Assembly: GCA_035235625.1 (NCBI GenBank)
Contig: CP141143.1
Span: 22,861,092 to 22,925,091, forward strand
From: Saururus chinensis
Taxonomy: Eukaryota > Streptophyta > Magnoliopsida > Piperales > Saururaceae
Direction: 5' to 3'
Length of the DNA stretch: 64,000 bases
The notes below the pieces were generated by a model. It made no database searches. It saw only the letters and a list, made by a program, of their open reading frames with translations, and was not told where the DNA came from. The translations under genes and the position numbers were made by a program. This document shows positions 9,900-21,982 of this stretch, one piece after another (the first letter of the stretch is position 1; the number at the start of each line of letters is the position of its first letter).

Positions 9900-12800
9900 T
9901 AAAACACATCCACCCCTATTTGTTTTGTCGTCTACTCATACGGTTACTAAGCTCGTGATGGATATATGCGTTACATAGCAGGCTAGCTAGCCTCTGATAA
10001 AATGTCTTTAACTGCCTCTGGGGCTCCTGTGCACTCAGCACCTGAACTTAGCTCACATTCTTTGCCCGCTTTTCCTCGATTCATGCAGCCCCTGCCATTC
10101 TTTTAACCCTTTTCTCGTTACTTTATCTTTTTTCCTCCATTATCATTCTCTCTCTCACTTGTCTGGTCATTCACTCTTTTTTCTCTCTGCTGGATAAAGG
10201 CGAATGCAAAAGCTGTTCCTTGACAAGTGTGACAACGGTGAACACAAATGACGTGGTTCTATGGGCGTTTCAGAAGGTTCAATCCGATTGTCAAGAAAGT
10301 AACATATGATTAACTTTTTTGTATAGCATATATATATACTCTGTATGATTATGTAGTGTAATATTCACAGTCAATATAATTAAATGCTTCCTTCACCAAG
10401 CTTTCAGTCGAAAAATGGATACCATCTGTTGGATGGAAAGTGAAGCTGTATGAAAAATGAAACTAAGTACCCTCAGACATTAATTGCAGCTTGTGTTGAT
10501 GACCGAATTAAAGAAAAAGAAATGAGGGTCCAGTCATCTGCTTCCATCTGACTGCATGCACATCTATGTCAGCTAAAGTACCCTCAAACTGAGAATAGCA
10601 AGCAGTTTCCGATCTGAAACCAGCAGTTTCAGAAAACTACTAGCAGGAACCTTTCAGACGAATTCAGATAATGAGATCTCTATTATTGGCTGAAACCACT
10701 TTCTCGGAAGTCCCAAAACTTTCACAGCTTCCACGCTCAAAACATGAAGTGCCTGGATTCACTTCCCTTTAATATAATCAGCATGAAACTGAGTTCCTAA
10801 AAGTGCTTGTCTTTGAGTTCTAAAAACCCCCTCCTCATGCATGAACACAAGACATGGCATAAATCAGGAAGGATCAGACTATCTGATTCGAGTGCATTCT
10901 TCAACAAACTCTGCTTAGATCGTATCTTGACTATTTCCCTTTTGTTAAAACTTGCAATGTTCTTATGTCATTGTTTAAAGCAAATTTCCATATTTAATCA
11001 TAAATTCAGTGTTTTAAGAAACGGTCAACGTTCATCACGAATCATTTTTATAACGAAATACATACACTTAGAGTAATCATAAAAAAAACTCTTTTAACTT
11101 TAAGGAGAGGATTTGGAGGTGATATGGCCTTACATTGCCTGGAAAAATTTCATTGACCATTAAAATTATGAACATTAAGAAAAAACAAATCTGATAGGCT
11201 ACAATCAATGTAAATCAAAGAGAAACAAACACTCACTTAAAAAATTTCATCCCATTGCAGCAGATATTTGGCAATCAGGAATGTTTACTCACAAATTCTC
11301 AAAAGTAAAAGTTTTTTATTTCCATTCGTTAAAATAATGTCTCAACTGAATATTTTCCTTGAACCAAAAAGAAGGTTGTTCATATGGTAGGAGTTTGATT
11401 TAATTTATAATGAGAAAAAAAAACAGCATTATTGCGCAATATTGCATGGGTTCATCCACGTCTAGTGCAACTTATCATCTGGGATTGATGAACAGTAATG
11501 ATATGAATCACTATTTCAGAAAAAAAATGGTTGGCATGATAAAAAAATAAAATATTTCATCAAGATTAGTATTAGTTGATTTTAAGCTCATTATTTGTAT
11601 CAATCTAAACCCTTCCGAGTCATGATCCTCAATAATCTCTGTTTTTTCAAAAAGAAACGAAAAATAAAGTGAAAAGAAAAAAGTTTGCGAGGTCTGTCAG
11701 ACAACCGTGTGACCATCTCCACCGAGCCTAGGCCCAGGGAGAACGATCCTCTACTGCGTGGAACCTGACTCGGTCGGGACAGGCCCAAGCCCATTAATCA
11801 CGCTCTGGTCACACGATCATAGTTCATCCACCAGACTTTGGGGCCTGTCTCCTTAGAACTTAAGGATTCAGGTGTACGAGCCTATAGAACAGATCCTGTT
11901 CAAGTAAGGTCGTGCAAGAGTATGATCCTCCCTCATATAATATAGCATGACAATTAGAAGTTACTTGGAGATGTGGGACTAAAATTGTCATCTCTCTTTC
12001 CCAGTCTCATGGAACAAACACAGCAGTAGAATGGCCCAATTCATGCATGGCTGGCCTTCACTTACATCAATACTGTGTTTCTTATCATCGAAGGGGGCTG
12101 TGGACCTTATTCTTGTTTCAGAAGCTGAAGCCGATAGCCCAGAAGTTCTGTTACTTCTGTATGATGAATTGTGAAGCAAGACTTTGCTTCCACCAATATG
12201 GTATAATTGGTGCTTCAATCTGTATGGGGAAAGTAAATTAACAAGTTGAGTGTTAATCAGTCTACAATACTTGAAATGTACGCAATAGGACGATAACGAT
12301 TTGTGCAATTCAGCCAATCTAATGAATGCCTCTTCATCCGAGCTTACGATAAAAAAACGGATTTATTTGCTTCCTCATCTGAGCTTTGTTTTTTTTCCTA
12401 AGATTTTAGCTTTTGTTACCGAAATTGAGGAGATAGAAATGAGGCTCTACTCGTCTGCTTAGTCTTGACTGCATGCATATTTATGTCAGTTGGAGTACAA
12501 TCATACCAGAGAGGATATAACTCTTGACGACGTAAAATGAAATCAGTTTAAACTATAAAGTTGGCGCCATGAACCTTGCCCTGAGAAGTGTAGGTAGGTA
12601 AGTAAATCTGTTTGACATTATTGAAGTAGCAATGACGTAGATAAACATACAGTTCCCAGCCAAGTTATTGTGCATTTCTTTAGTTATTTCCCAACCATAG
12701 CACTGAAGTTTCTAATTGAACACATACAAGACTGTGGACTACAACGCTTGCTTTTGTTTTCTGTACAATGTGAGTATTAATTCAGAAAATACAAAACTTT

Positions 12801-12900
12801 ACGAGTCTTTATAATTTAAGAGGATTATTTACAATGTTTCTTGGGAACTACAAGATGGGGCCGTAGAACAATTCAGCTCCTCTTGACATGGGTGAAAGCT
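9900..12900. other. Intergenic region with diverged repeats, no supported gene
   Basis: It holds the promoter side of the glycine-rich gene and the 3' flank of the potassium channel gene. About 10510-10620 and 12418-12512 are diverged direct copies sharing AGAAATGAGG, TCTGCTT and TGACTGCATGCA followed by TATGTCAG. Short open frames here have no recognisable product. Confidence 0.5.
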
Positions 12901-12905
12901 TCTTT

Positions 12906-15900
12906 TCAGCAGAAAAACAAGTGGTCATTTTCTCTCAAAGCGCTCAGCTCCTCCACTTCAGAGCAATCAGCCAGAAGAATTTTACTCCCAGTATTCCCAA
13001 GCTTTTCCTCTGCGTCGCACCCATAATAAATTATAAAACATTAGAGGCTTCATAATTGATACTTACAATTTGATGTTAATACAATAATTTGTTTGAAAGA
13101 TCTTCGATAACAGCTTCAATAGGAAAAACATAAATTTCAAGAATGCATGCAAAACATTTGAACAAACTATGGATTGGAGAACTTGCAGCATTTTCAACGT
13201 CATGTAAAATGATCACTAAAATGTAAGCAATTTGTTACACGTAAGTGATGAAGTGTATGAACTGTGCATTCTCCTACAAGAGTGAGTTGTAAGTTTAAAT
13301 TTATATATCACTATACCTGCTAATTTCAGAAGTTCTTCCCTAGTATTTGGTAGATGAACAAGCTTTCCAGAGTAGGTGCTTTTCACTGTATCAACATCCT
13401 CAGGATGATGAGCATGAATGACTACCCTTTTTGGCACCACATTTAGGCCGGAACTAGTAGTAGCACTCGATCCTGAAAAGTACAAATAGCTTTACAAAAT
13501 GACTTCTGTACAACACAGATAAAGCAATTTGCCAAAAACAGGGTATTGCAACCTTTTCTATTGGGGTCTGAGGCGCCTTCAAATGATGGAATGTCACAAG
13601 CTTGTTCTGGTATGGGTCCAATGCTCTGAAGAAATCATAGCATTAGCATCACGAGTAGACAATATTGTCAGATTAATGATTACAAATTATTTGAGATGAA
13701 TGTCCTCTTTATGTGGCTATGAGCCATGTCTGTAGAGACTTCCTGTATATTCTTCAGTTATGAATGGTAAAGTGAAATTTGTTTATCAAGAATCTTAGTT
13801 CTATTATCAAACTTACCTCACCATCCATGTGATCCAGTAAATCCAATGTAAATGGTATTTCCTCCAAAATATCTTTTTTCAAACCCTTCAAATACTGCAA
13901 ATTTTAAGCCATCATTAACATAAAAAGGTTTATAGGGAGATCAAGAACTGAAATGGTGCATTATAAGCTACAATCTACATGATTAAGGTTTCCATAACAA
14001 ATAAAATTAATATTGACAAGGCAAACAGATATGTTACAAATAGAAAAATGTGGAATTCCAAACATTGACAAGTATTATCAAATTTTATCTACTATTAATT
14101 GAGGTATTTGGCATATTTACTTGTTATGACTACAGTTCTTTATATGCTTTCTGTAACAATATTAACAGAACGATATTATGATTTATAGTGCTAGGAAACA
14201 TATTAGAATGAGCTTACTATTTTAAGAAGTAGAAAATAATAACAGTAAAGGAAAGCAAGAATCAGTGGTGAAGCTAATCCAAGTACCTGCAATAAATTGG
14301 TCACTATTAGTCTTCCATCTGCACTATCTGGCTGGACAACTTGTTTGAAGTGCCAGTGACTTATCCGTACAACTTGAGACAGCCTTCTAGTTCTGACAGT
14401 AAATGGTTGTGGGATATTGAAGAGTACCCCTATTTCTCCGGCCATTTCTGTAGATTCTAATTTTGACAAAAACTGTAATTACATGAAATTAGTATAATAG
14501 TTATCACTAAAATCCAAGTATGCAGAAACTGTTTCTGATACATTTTATAATACCTTATTATAAATACTATCTGATTATAATTTTAAATTTTTTTAAAGCT
14601 TGCATGTTTGAACCATTTCAAAATGTGACACAAAGATGAAAATACCTGTTCTGTTCCGTTCTTATATGTCAATAACTCCTGCAAGATTAGTTATATGTTA
14701 GTCTAATCATTGCTTAAGTAAGATTATGATCAGAAAGAAGAAGAAAAAGAGGAGTAGAAAAGGGTAAATCATACCACTGATCCTGACACAAGAATATAGA
14801 AGTCTGTAGGGATCTCATTTTGTATAATGATGTCAACTTTAGGGGGGAAGTACTCTGCTTTCATCTCAGACAACTACAACAACATGAAATAAGAATAAAT
14901 CAGAACCTTTCCATAATCTAAGACTTGCATCATTCTGAATGCCACAGGCAGAGCAGTTGCACTACGGATCATTATGACAAAATCTCAAACTGGGCAAGCA
15001 ACTTGCTATGAACCATACTTCTTTGCGATAGTGCTTTTCCCGATAGCATTGTTCTGATTGGTGATATGGTGTTTCATGATGGCATAATAAACAAAATAGA
15101 ATATAATTGAAGAGAAGGCAGATCAGTTGTACCATCTGGATGATCAGGTCTTGGGACACCCCTTTGAAGAGGTAGCTTGCTTCCACAGTACTCTGGAACA
15201 GATGCTGTGCAATGCTGGACCTAATTGCCTTGGGAAGTTTAGAAAGTACTTCGTCTTGTTGCAGTTCAGCTGTCTTGAATTTGAGCGTCAAATGTGCCAT
15301 CATCTGCTGTTTTAAGGACTCTGGGAGCCTATTCTTACTTGCATATCGTGAAACTTCATGAATGGTGTCCCTCTGCACGTAGAAGGAGAATATTCATGGC
15401 TCTGATTGAAACAGTTAATAATGCAAGTCTCGTTATTCTGTTCATCTTCACAGGTCATTTTGCATCAGATATGTTACATTAAAGTTGAAATCTTATGGTA
15501 AATGTTTTATTGTGGGTATATTCAAAGAATGGGCAAATGTGGGAAGAACTTGTACCATGGCAAAGGTTCTAGTAGCACTATGGACAATGAGATTGGTCAT
15601 GTTTCCGATGAGATATGCTGTGAGGCCGATGTTAACGAGCATGTAAAACATGTTGAAGATCTTCTCCCCAGTGTTCTCTGCGTGGAGATCCCCATAGCCG
15701 ACTGTGGTGAGTGTAACAATGGACCAGTACATGGAGTAAGTGTAGCCTAGCCAAACACTCCTCTGCTCAAAGTCCGGAACTTGTTTCCCTATCCAGGTGT
15801 CATCTTTATTATGGTAATGAAGGGCCAGCCAGAAATAGAAGCAGCCGGCAGCATGTACCCCAAACAGAGTCACCTGCTCAGGTACAGGCACCCAATTAGT

Positions 15901-18491
15901 TTGCGTGTTGTTACTGCTGTATATGCTATTATTTATAGCATATCTTCAAACGCCTAAGAGGGAAGATACCTTATGTCTTCAAGAATAAATTGTAACAAAG
16001 AAAGGTTAAGTGCACATTTACAGTCTTCATCATAATGACTCAACAACAAGCACTTACACAGATAAGCTTGAAATATCTAGTCCAGAAGTAACTGAAGCGG
16101 GTGTCCTTCTCCATCCTGCAACGAATAACTAATTATGAGACACAGTCACAAAAGGGAATTAATTTTCGTTTTACATTCTGATAAGTTTAGGTGGTCTGTT
16201 CGTCGAATCGTCTTCTCACCTAGCAAAGAGATCACTGACACGCCGGAGCCGCCAGAGGCGGAGCAGATTGAGAAAACCAAACACAGGCCCGCCTTGCTTG
16301 CGTGTGATGAAGTGGAAAATCAGCTGAATGGGAAGGGTGGAGGCCACGTCCATTATGAAGTACAAGCTAGGAAGATACCTGAATCATATGAAGGACACAA
16401 ACCCAGGCGGCATTAAGAGCAGGTAAGTAGTAGACGTAAGAGAGACAGTGGGGCTTGCAGTGTACAAAACTCGGTACCTTTGAGCAATCTTCTTATGGTT
16501 ATCAACGAGGAGGTAGGTGGATTTGTCCAAGTAGGCGACAAAGAAGGTGGTCACAATGTCAATGGCGAAGAAGGCGTCGACAATGAGATCCACCGGCATG
16601 AGGGAGTGGGAGGCCACTCTCGGGAAGGCAAGCTCGAATGGGGACGACCATGCAGAGTAGACGACCAGCAGCACCAGAAATGTCTGCCACAACCTGCACG
16701 CAAGGTGAATACTCTCACATACTTCTCTTTTTAAAAAAAAAATAAACAAAAAACAAGAAGGCAGAAATAGAAAGTAAATTAATTTACTATAGAATTTTTA
16801 AATTCCTACTATTTGACAATTAGTTCGTATTTTACCTTAATTTGACTCATCTTAATCCCTAAAAAATCAAATATATTAAAATCTCTATTTTTATTTATTA
16901 AGTTAAGTTGATTTTAATTTTATAATAATATTATTATCAAAACTCGAATTCGCATATTCTTAATGAGATTTTATATAATTATTTTTTGACTTTTTTAGGT
17001 GCCATGGCACATTTTTTAATAATATTTTTTTAAATTTTTATATATTCAAATTTATATATTTTATTACTTTTAAAAATATAAAAATCTCAATTAAATAAGA
17101 CTTACTGCCAAATTAATTTTAAATATAAATTAGTTATTCTACAGTAAAATATCTTTAATATTATTATTTTTACCGACTTATATAATATTTAATTTATAAA
17201 ATTTAAATTTATAATTATCTACTATAAGTGTATATAACTTAATATAGTGTTTCTATGTATAATTAATAATTATTATGATATTTAAAATAATATATTATAA
17301 TTATAACAATGCAGGAAGACCTTGTTTCAATATATGTCTTAAATTAATAATTTTATTTGAAAAAATTTAATATTTTAAAAAATATTCTTTTCATCTTATA
17401 TTAATAGTTATATTTAATAAAAAAATTATATTAATAATTTTACTTTATTAAATTTAAGTAATTACATACTTAAAAAAAGTATTTTAAGCTTAATTTTTAG
17501 TTTTATTATTTAATAAAAATTATTATTATTTTAAATATAACTATTAATATAAGACAAAGATAAGAGAGTAATGTTTTTTAAAATATAATTATTAATATAG
17601 GGCAGAGTATATTTTATTTAAATTTGTTTAATTTTATCTAATATATACTGTGTAATTATAATTTATCAATGGGACCCGCGGCGATGACTTTTGGACACGG
17701 AAGTTTGGTCCACGCTGCAACAGATTCGAACGAAGAGAGAGTCGGCTACAGCTACAGCTGCAGCATTCGAAGCGTTTGGAGGATTTTTTGCGGTCCAGAC
17801 AAGGAAAGTTGAAACTTTCGATGGGCCAAGGGGCATGAACGAGGCAAAAGCATGCAACCGGGGCATCCATTGACGACTCTACTTGGCTCGTCGTCTCCAT
17901 GGGAGAAGATGGATCCTCCCCTGCCCTCTTCCCTTCTTCTCTTCAAGATATGGCAATTCATCACTAATCTTTCATTAACTAAATTACAGTTCTAATTAAG
18001 CCGACTAATCACCGTGACTGGCGATTCTGATGACAGCCCGTTTATTCGAATGATTCAACAAATTAGCAGCTTATATGCAACAAGTTTTTTTCATGACAAT
18101 TGCAATGAATGAAACAAATTCATGGATGTCAAACCGCATTAAAGTAACTGAAGAACCATACGGTGAGGCAGAGAGGTAAAGGGAAGAAGCAAACAGCTTT
18201 GGAGAAGAACAAGAACCTGTAACGTCGGTCGTATGGTGCAATGATGTACTTCCGGAGGTGGGGGTGCCCGTCGTTGATGGCCGTCCCGAACGCCGGCAAG
18301 AGGCTGCTCGACACCGTGGCCAGGTTTCTAACATCTCCACTCGAGGCGCGCCGGACCAGCAGCGGGGTAGGGGGCCTGTCCTCCGACATCTTCGCGTTGC
18401 TAGAGGTCTCCGCCGGCGAGATCCTCACGTTGTTTCCGCTTGAAGGTCGCCGGAGGAGCAGTGGTGACGGGCTGCCTACCTCGGTCGCCAT
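12906..18491 (-). CDS. KAT3: Shaker-type potassium channel subunit, KAT3/KC1 type
   Basis: The plasma-membrane inward-rectifier alpha subunit has 13 coding exons: 18491-18217, 16693-16478, 16378-16220, 16115-16058, 15873-15556, 15372-15133, 14873-14775, 14678-14646, 14472-14287, 13894-13817, 13625-13553, 13472-13317 and 13009-12906. All junctions are GT-AG and phases agree, giving 664 residues (Arabidopsis KC1 has 662). The N terminus has PLLLRR and [14 protein letters not shown], typical of KC1. S1 starts at about 93 ([15 protein letters not shown]). S4 carries RLWRLRRV. The pore filter [11 protein letters not shown] has GYG at 295-297. The cyclic-nucleotide-binding fold is at about 425-520 ([19 protein letters not shown]), and the C-terminal KHA domain at about 593-664 ends [11 protein letters not shown]. 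There are no ankyrin repeats, which excludes AKT1 and AKT2. In the known family KC1 is electrically silent alone and tunes AKT1/KAT channels in heteromers; assigning that role here is inference. Exon 8 is only 33 nt. An in-frame ATG at 18578 would add 29 residues, but family members begin near 18491. Confidence 0.93.
17385..17575. repeat. Stowaway-like MITE in intron 1 of the potassium channel gene
   Basis: Long inverted ends face each other: TCTTATATTAATAGTTATAT at about 17393 and its near-exact inverse ending at about 17566. The interior is AT-rich. It is the clearest copy of the dispersed family also seen near 4240, 6181, 28845 and 62960. A further related end (AATATAATTATTAATATAGG) follows at about 17580. 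Confidence 0.6.
17640..17960. other. Unidentified GC-richer island in intron 1 of the channel gene
   Basis: Between AT-rich stretches lies about 300 bp of clearly higher GC, open on both strands (17634-17900 minus, 17691-17873 plus). It does not fit the channel coding sequence. It could be an inserted gene fragment, an alternative first exon or part of a mobile element. I recognise no product. Confidence 0.3.
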
Positions 18492-18579
18492 CTCCAACCG
18501 CACCAACTGGGACTCCAGGAGGAGAAGATGATATACGGCATGGCGGTGAAGAAGTTCCTCTTCATATGACCTTCCCAAT

Positions 18580-19560
18580 TGATATTAATTTTTATCACTT
18601 CAACCTTCCGATTTGATCATTGGTGATTAATTATTGTTATTAATATTGCTAATAATAGAGGGGTGTGGTCAAGACGGTGAGTTTTCGACGGGCGTCCATT
18701 AAATTCTGGCATGTGTCTTCTACTCTTCCTTGCCACCTTCTGCAACTTGGGATCATATTATATGCGAGAAAAAGAAAGAAGAACAAATAGAGTTGAACAC
18801 GGACTTCTGAAGAAGTTACAGACTTCACGGATTAGTTTGGGGAGTCCGCGTGAAGATGGTGGTGGTCACGAGAATGGACGCTTTGTAATGTTGTGAATTG
18901 TGATGGGTCTGTTAACACGTATTGCCCCCGACAAGATCGATGGCCATGATCATTGGAGTTAATCACTTGGTAAATGTAAGAGAAAATTATATTTGAATTT
19001 AATAAAAAGTGAAGATTGTATATCCAATTTGTTCACTAAATTTATATATTCGTACGTAGGCATATTTTTATTAAAAAATAGTAGTGTACAATAAAATTTA
19101 TGTACAAGGATTTATTAAAAAAAATTGATGTAACTATTATTTTTTATATTTTTCACCTAAAGTAATTAAGTGGTGGGCCATGGGAGGCTGCTGCCCTAAT
19201 TTATTGGGGAATGACATTTTTTTGGAGAAATTTAGTCAGCATTGTAGCCTCAGTATTGCCCCTTAGATCGTCAAACCATGGCCAGCTGTCCAGTTCACCA
19301 ACTAGCGTTAAAGCCACACCACTAACTGGACAACCTCTTTTTTTTTTGCTAGGTATTGGGTAAGTATATTTGAGAGTAAACAAGGTGAAGTACAACTACT
19401 TGAATAAAAAAGTTGAAGAAGAAATAGGTGATATTTAAAGAGCTATTTGTACTAAATTGATAAAAGAACGCTTAATTTGGTGCAAACCTTGATTTTCGAT
19501 TGAATCTTTTCACTTTACATTTATAATTTCTTTTATTGGATCAAATTTTCTTCTATTGAG
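18580..19560. other. Upstream region of the potassium channel gene
   Basis: It should hold the promoter of the channel gene, but I see no convincing TATA box or motif. No coding sequence is supported. Confidence 0.35.
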
Positions 19561-19973
19561 TTAGGGTTGTAAATGGTACTCGTTTGTTTGGTGTTTATCA
19601 GAGTCTATGTCTGTCCTCACTAAAATGGATATTATTGTATTTTGTTTGTCCCTAATGCGGACTAAGGATTATCTGTGAACACAGTCATTTGCATCTAATA
19701 ATTATATATTTTATTTTTAATTAGTGCTAAATTACTAACCTATGTCACATAGTTAATCTTCATAAAAGATAATAAAAAAATACATATCATGCTCTCACAT
19801 GTCTTCCATTGCATATTATTTATAAAATGAGATTATCCCACAATTGCTATCTTATTTTTTAAATCAGATTTTTATTATTTACCCTTAATTTGAGAACGAA
19901 ATAGTTGATGTCAAACTTCCACCTTTATTTTGTCAATGTCCATCCATGTCCATTACAAACATATGTTGTCACA
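19561..19973 (-). mobile_element. hAT-like MITE copy, truncated
   Basis: On the minus strand it aligns by eye over about 400 bp with the intact element at 58558-59072. Both share AATGGACATGG-like text, a GAAGTTTGACAT block, GCAATGGAAGACA, TAATTTAGCACTAATTAAAA and ATCCATTTTAGTG. Its left end TTAGGGTTGTAAA matches the terminal repeat. At about 19973 homology stops where TGTCACAACCCC begins, so a later insertion probably removed the other end. Confidence 0.65.
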
Positions 19974-19974
19974 A

Positions 19975-21982
19975 CCCCAATTTCCACATAATTTTTTTGT
20001 GAAATATATATATGTTTCCTTCCTTTTAAAAGAAAACATCTTAAATCCCATCTATCCAACTTATTTGTTGTGACAATAAAAATGTACTAAATAAATAATT
20101 AAAATAAAGAATTAAGGGTATGAGTATCATTTATCTTCACAATAATTTGAATGTAAAAATAATAATTCTAATAAAGATTTATATAACTATTGCATTAAAA
20201 TATTCACGGGACCCAAAGGCCATTAGTTCACAATTGTCTATTAACAACATCTAAACTATTGAAAAAGAAATGACATACTCGCATACCTAATCAAACCTAC
20301 ATAAAGCATCTCCATAGATGTAGAATAAATCTTCACTACAGCTACAACCTTCATATACATTTGAGTCTCGACCCAAACACCTACACCACAAAAGATATTG
20401 AGTATACATGAATACTCAATGCAATATCAATCTTTGAGAATCATAAAAGTTCAATCAACATACCATGAAATTTTCATAAGAAAACCAAATGATTCATCAC
20501 CATATAAAGAATATTTATTTTTTATATCAATCATTCCATTAGTAAGCAAAACCCTTTCCCAAAAGTTCTCTAGGCCTCATTACCTAATCTAGGAGTTTCG
20601 CACTCCTAGATATTGAGCCATCACATAATGACCTTAGTACTCTAAAGTTTGCCTCTCCTCATCTATGGTATGAAGTAAAGGCTCACTAGGGCTCATAGAC
20701 CCGAGTGTTGAGATTCTGACTTTTTATGATAATCGAAACCTCTTTTATTACGCTACGCAAGACCAATCATTTTTTAATATTCTAGTTCATTCGAACACAA
20801 CTTCTGTATCAGGGAAGTTGTTCTACATAACTCCTGTTTTTAGAGAGCCAGAAGACTTTGATACACTTTGATACTTTGAAGCCAAGGCACCAAGGGTTCT
20901 TATGACTTTGATTGTCGTACACATAATCTTTTGGGTACCAATTCATCATAATCAATAGTTTCATACACATGAATTGGGGATTTTAACCCCTAAGTAATAT
21001 ATGCATAATTGATCTTTCATCCACATCATATATCACATCATAAATTATATAATATTAATTATAAATACTATAACATCATTACCTATAATCTTAATGAAAT
21101 CCAAAATCATATATTTCATCGGTAGCCTTACCGACATGTTGATGACCATCGATGAACTCATCGACATGTTGACCCCTGTTGACAGTGACTATGAGGTCCA
21201 TTAGTAACCTCAAATAAGGGTCAATGACATCACCGATAACCATCGGTGAGTTGACAGATGCATTGAACCTTATCAACAAAATCTATTAATGACACTATAG
21301 ATGGGTCAACACCCTCATCGATAGCCACCGATGAGTTCATTGACACATTAACTATCACTGACAGAGATGTTAATCTCAATCGTGACTTAACAAATGGGTT
21401 GGTGCCCTCACTGGTGACCATATGTGAGTTCACCAACGTGTCGACTATCATCGACATAGATGTAAATCACTATTAGTGACTTCACAAACGGGTTGGCGCC
21501 CTCACCGATAACCATAAGTGAGTTCATTGACACATCGAACCCTACCGACAATAAAATAACATTATGGTATCATTCTCTCTGACGTCTCATTAACACATCA
21601 TTCACATTGCCAATGACCAAAAACCACATGTTTGCTACGCACACATGCCTGAACATTGTTCATCCTCTTCCTTTCATCGATGTAACCACCATCATGTCAG
21701 TGACTTCACTAACAATCAGAATCATGCCCAAATGCCCTCTTTTGTTTCGAAAAGCTATATTTATGTATATAGTCATTGAAAATCTTTCACAAAAGAAGAA
21801 ATAATTGACCCAAACTATAGTTTTACTTCCTAATATAGTAAGAACAAGGAATTTGACTTAGAAGAATGTGAAGTTCACAAACTTTATTTTAATTGACATT
21901 ATCTTCAACATAAATCATGAGAGCATAAAGGAAATTCAAAATTACATCAATTTGAGGAGAGCTTAAGTTCAAAAAGTCATCC
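19975..21982. mobile_element. Possible LTR or other mobile DNA beginning TGTCACAACCCC
   Basis: The start TGTCACAACCCCAATTTCC resembles the ends of several plant LTRs read on the minus strand, and it cuts the hAT-like MITE. The right end was not found; the stretch simply runs up to LTR copy B at 21983. It includes a tandem array at 21110-21560. No protein is recognisable. Confidence 0.3.
21110..21560. repeat. Diverged tandem repeat, about 94-bp period
   Basis: The marker GCCCTCA followed by a CGATAACCAT-like and GTGAGTTCA-like run recurs at about 21310, 21404 and 21498, exactly 94 bp apart. Two more degenerate units lie to the left. Each unit is rich in ATCGATGA/ACCGAC words. Frames stay open on the minus strand across parts of it, probably by chance. 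Confidence 0.7.

Noticed and set aside
11988..12317. 109-codon minus-strand frame downstream of the channel gene
   Set aside because: No recognisable domain, no promoter or splice context, and neighbouring sequence is repeat-like.
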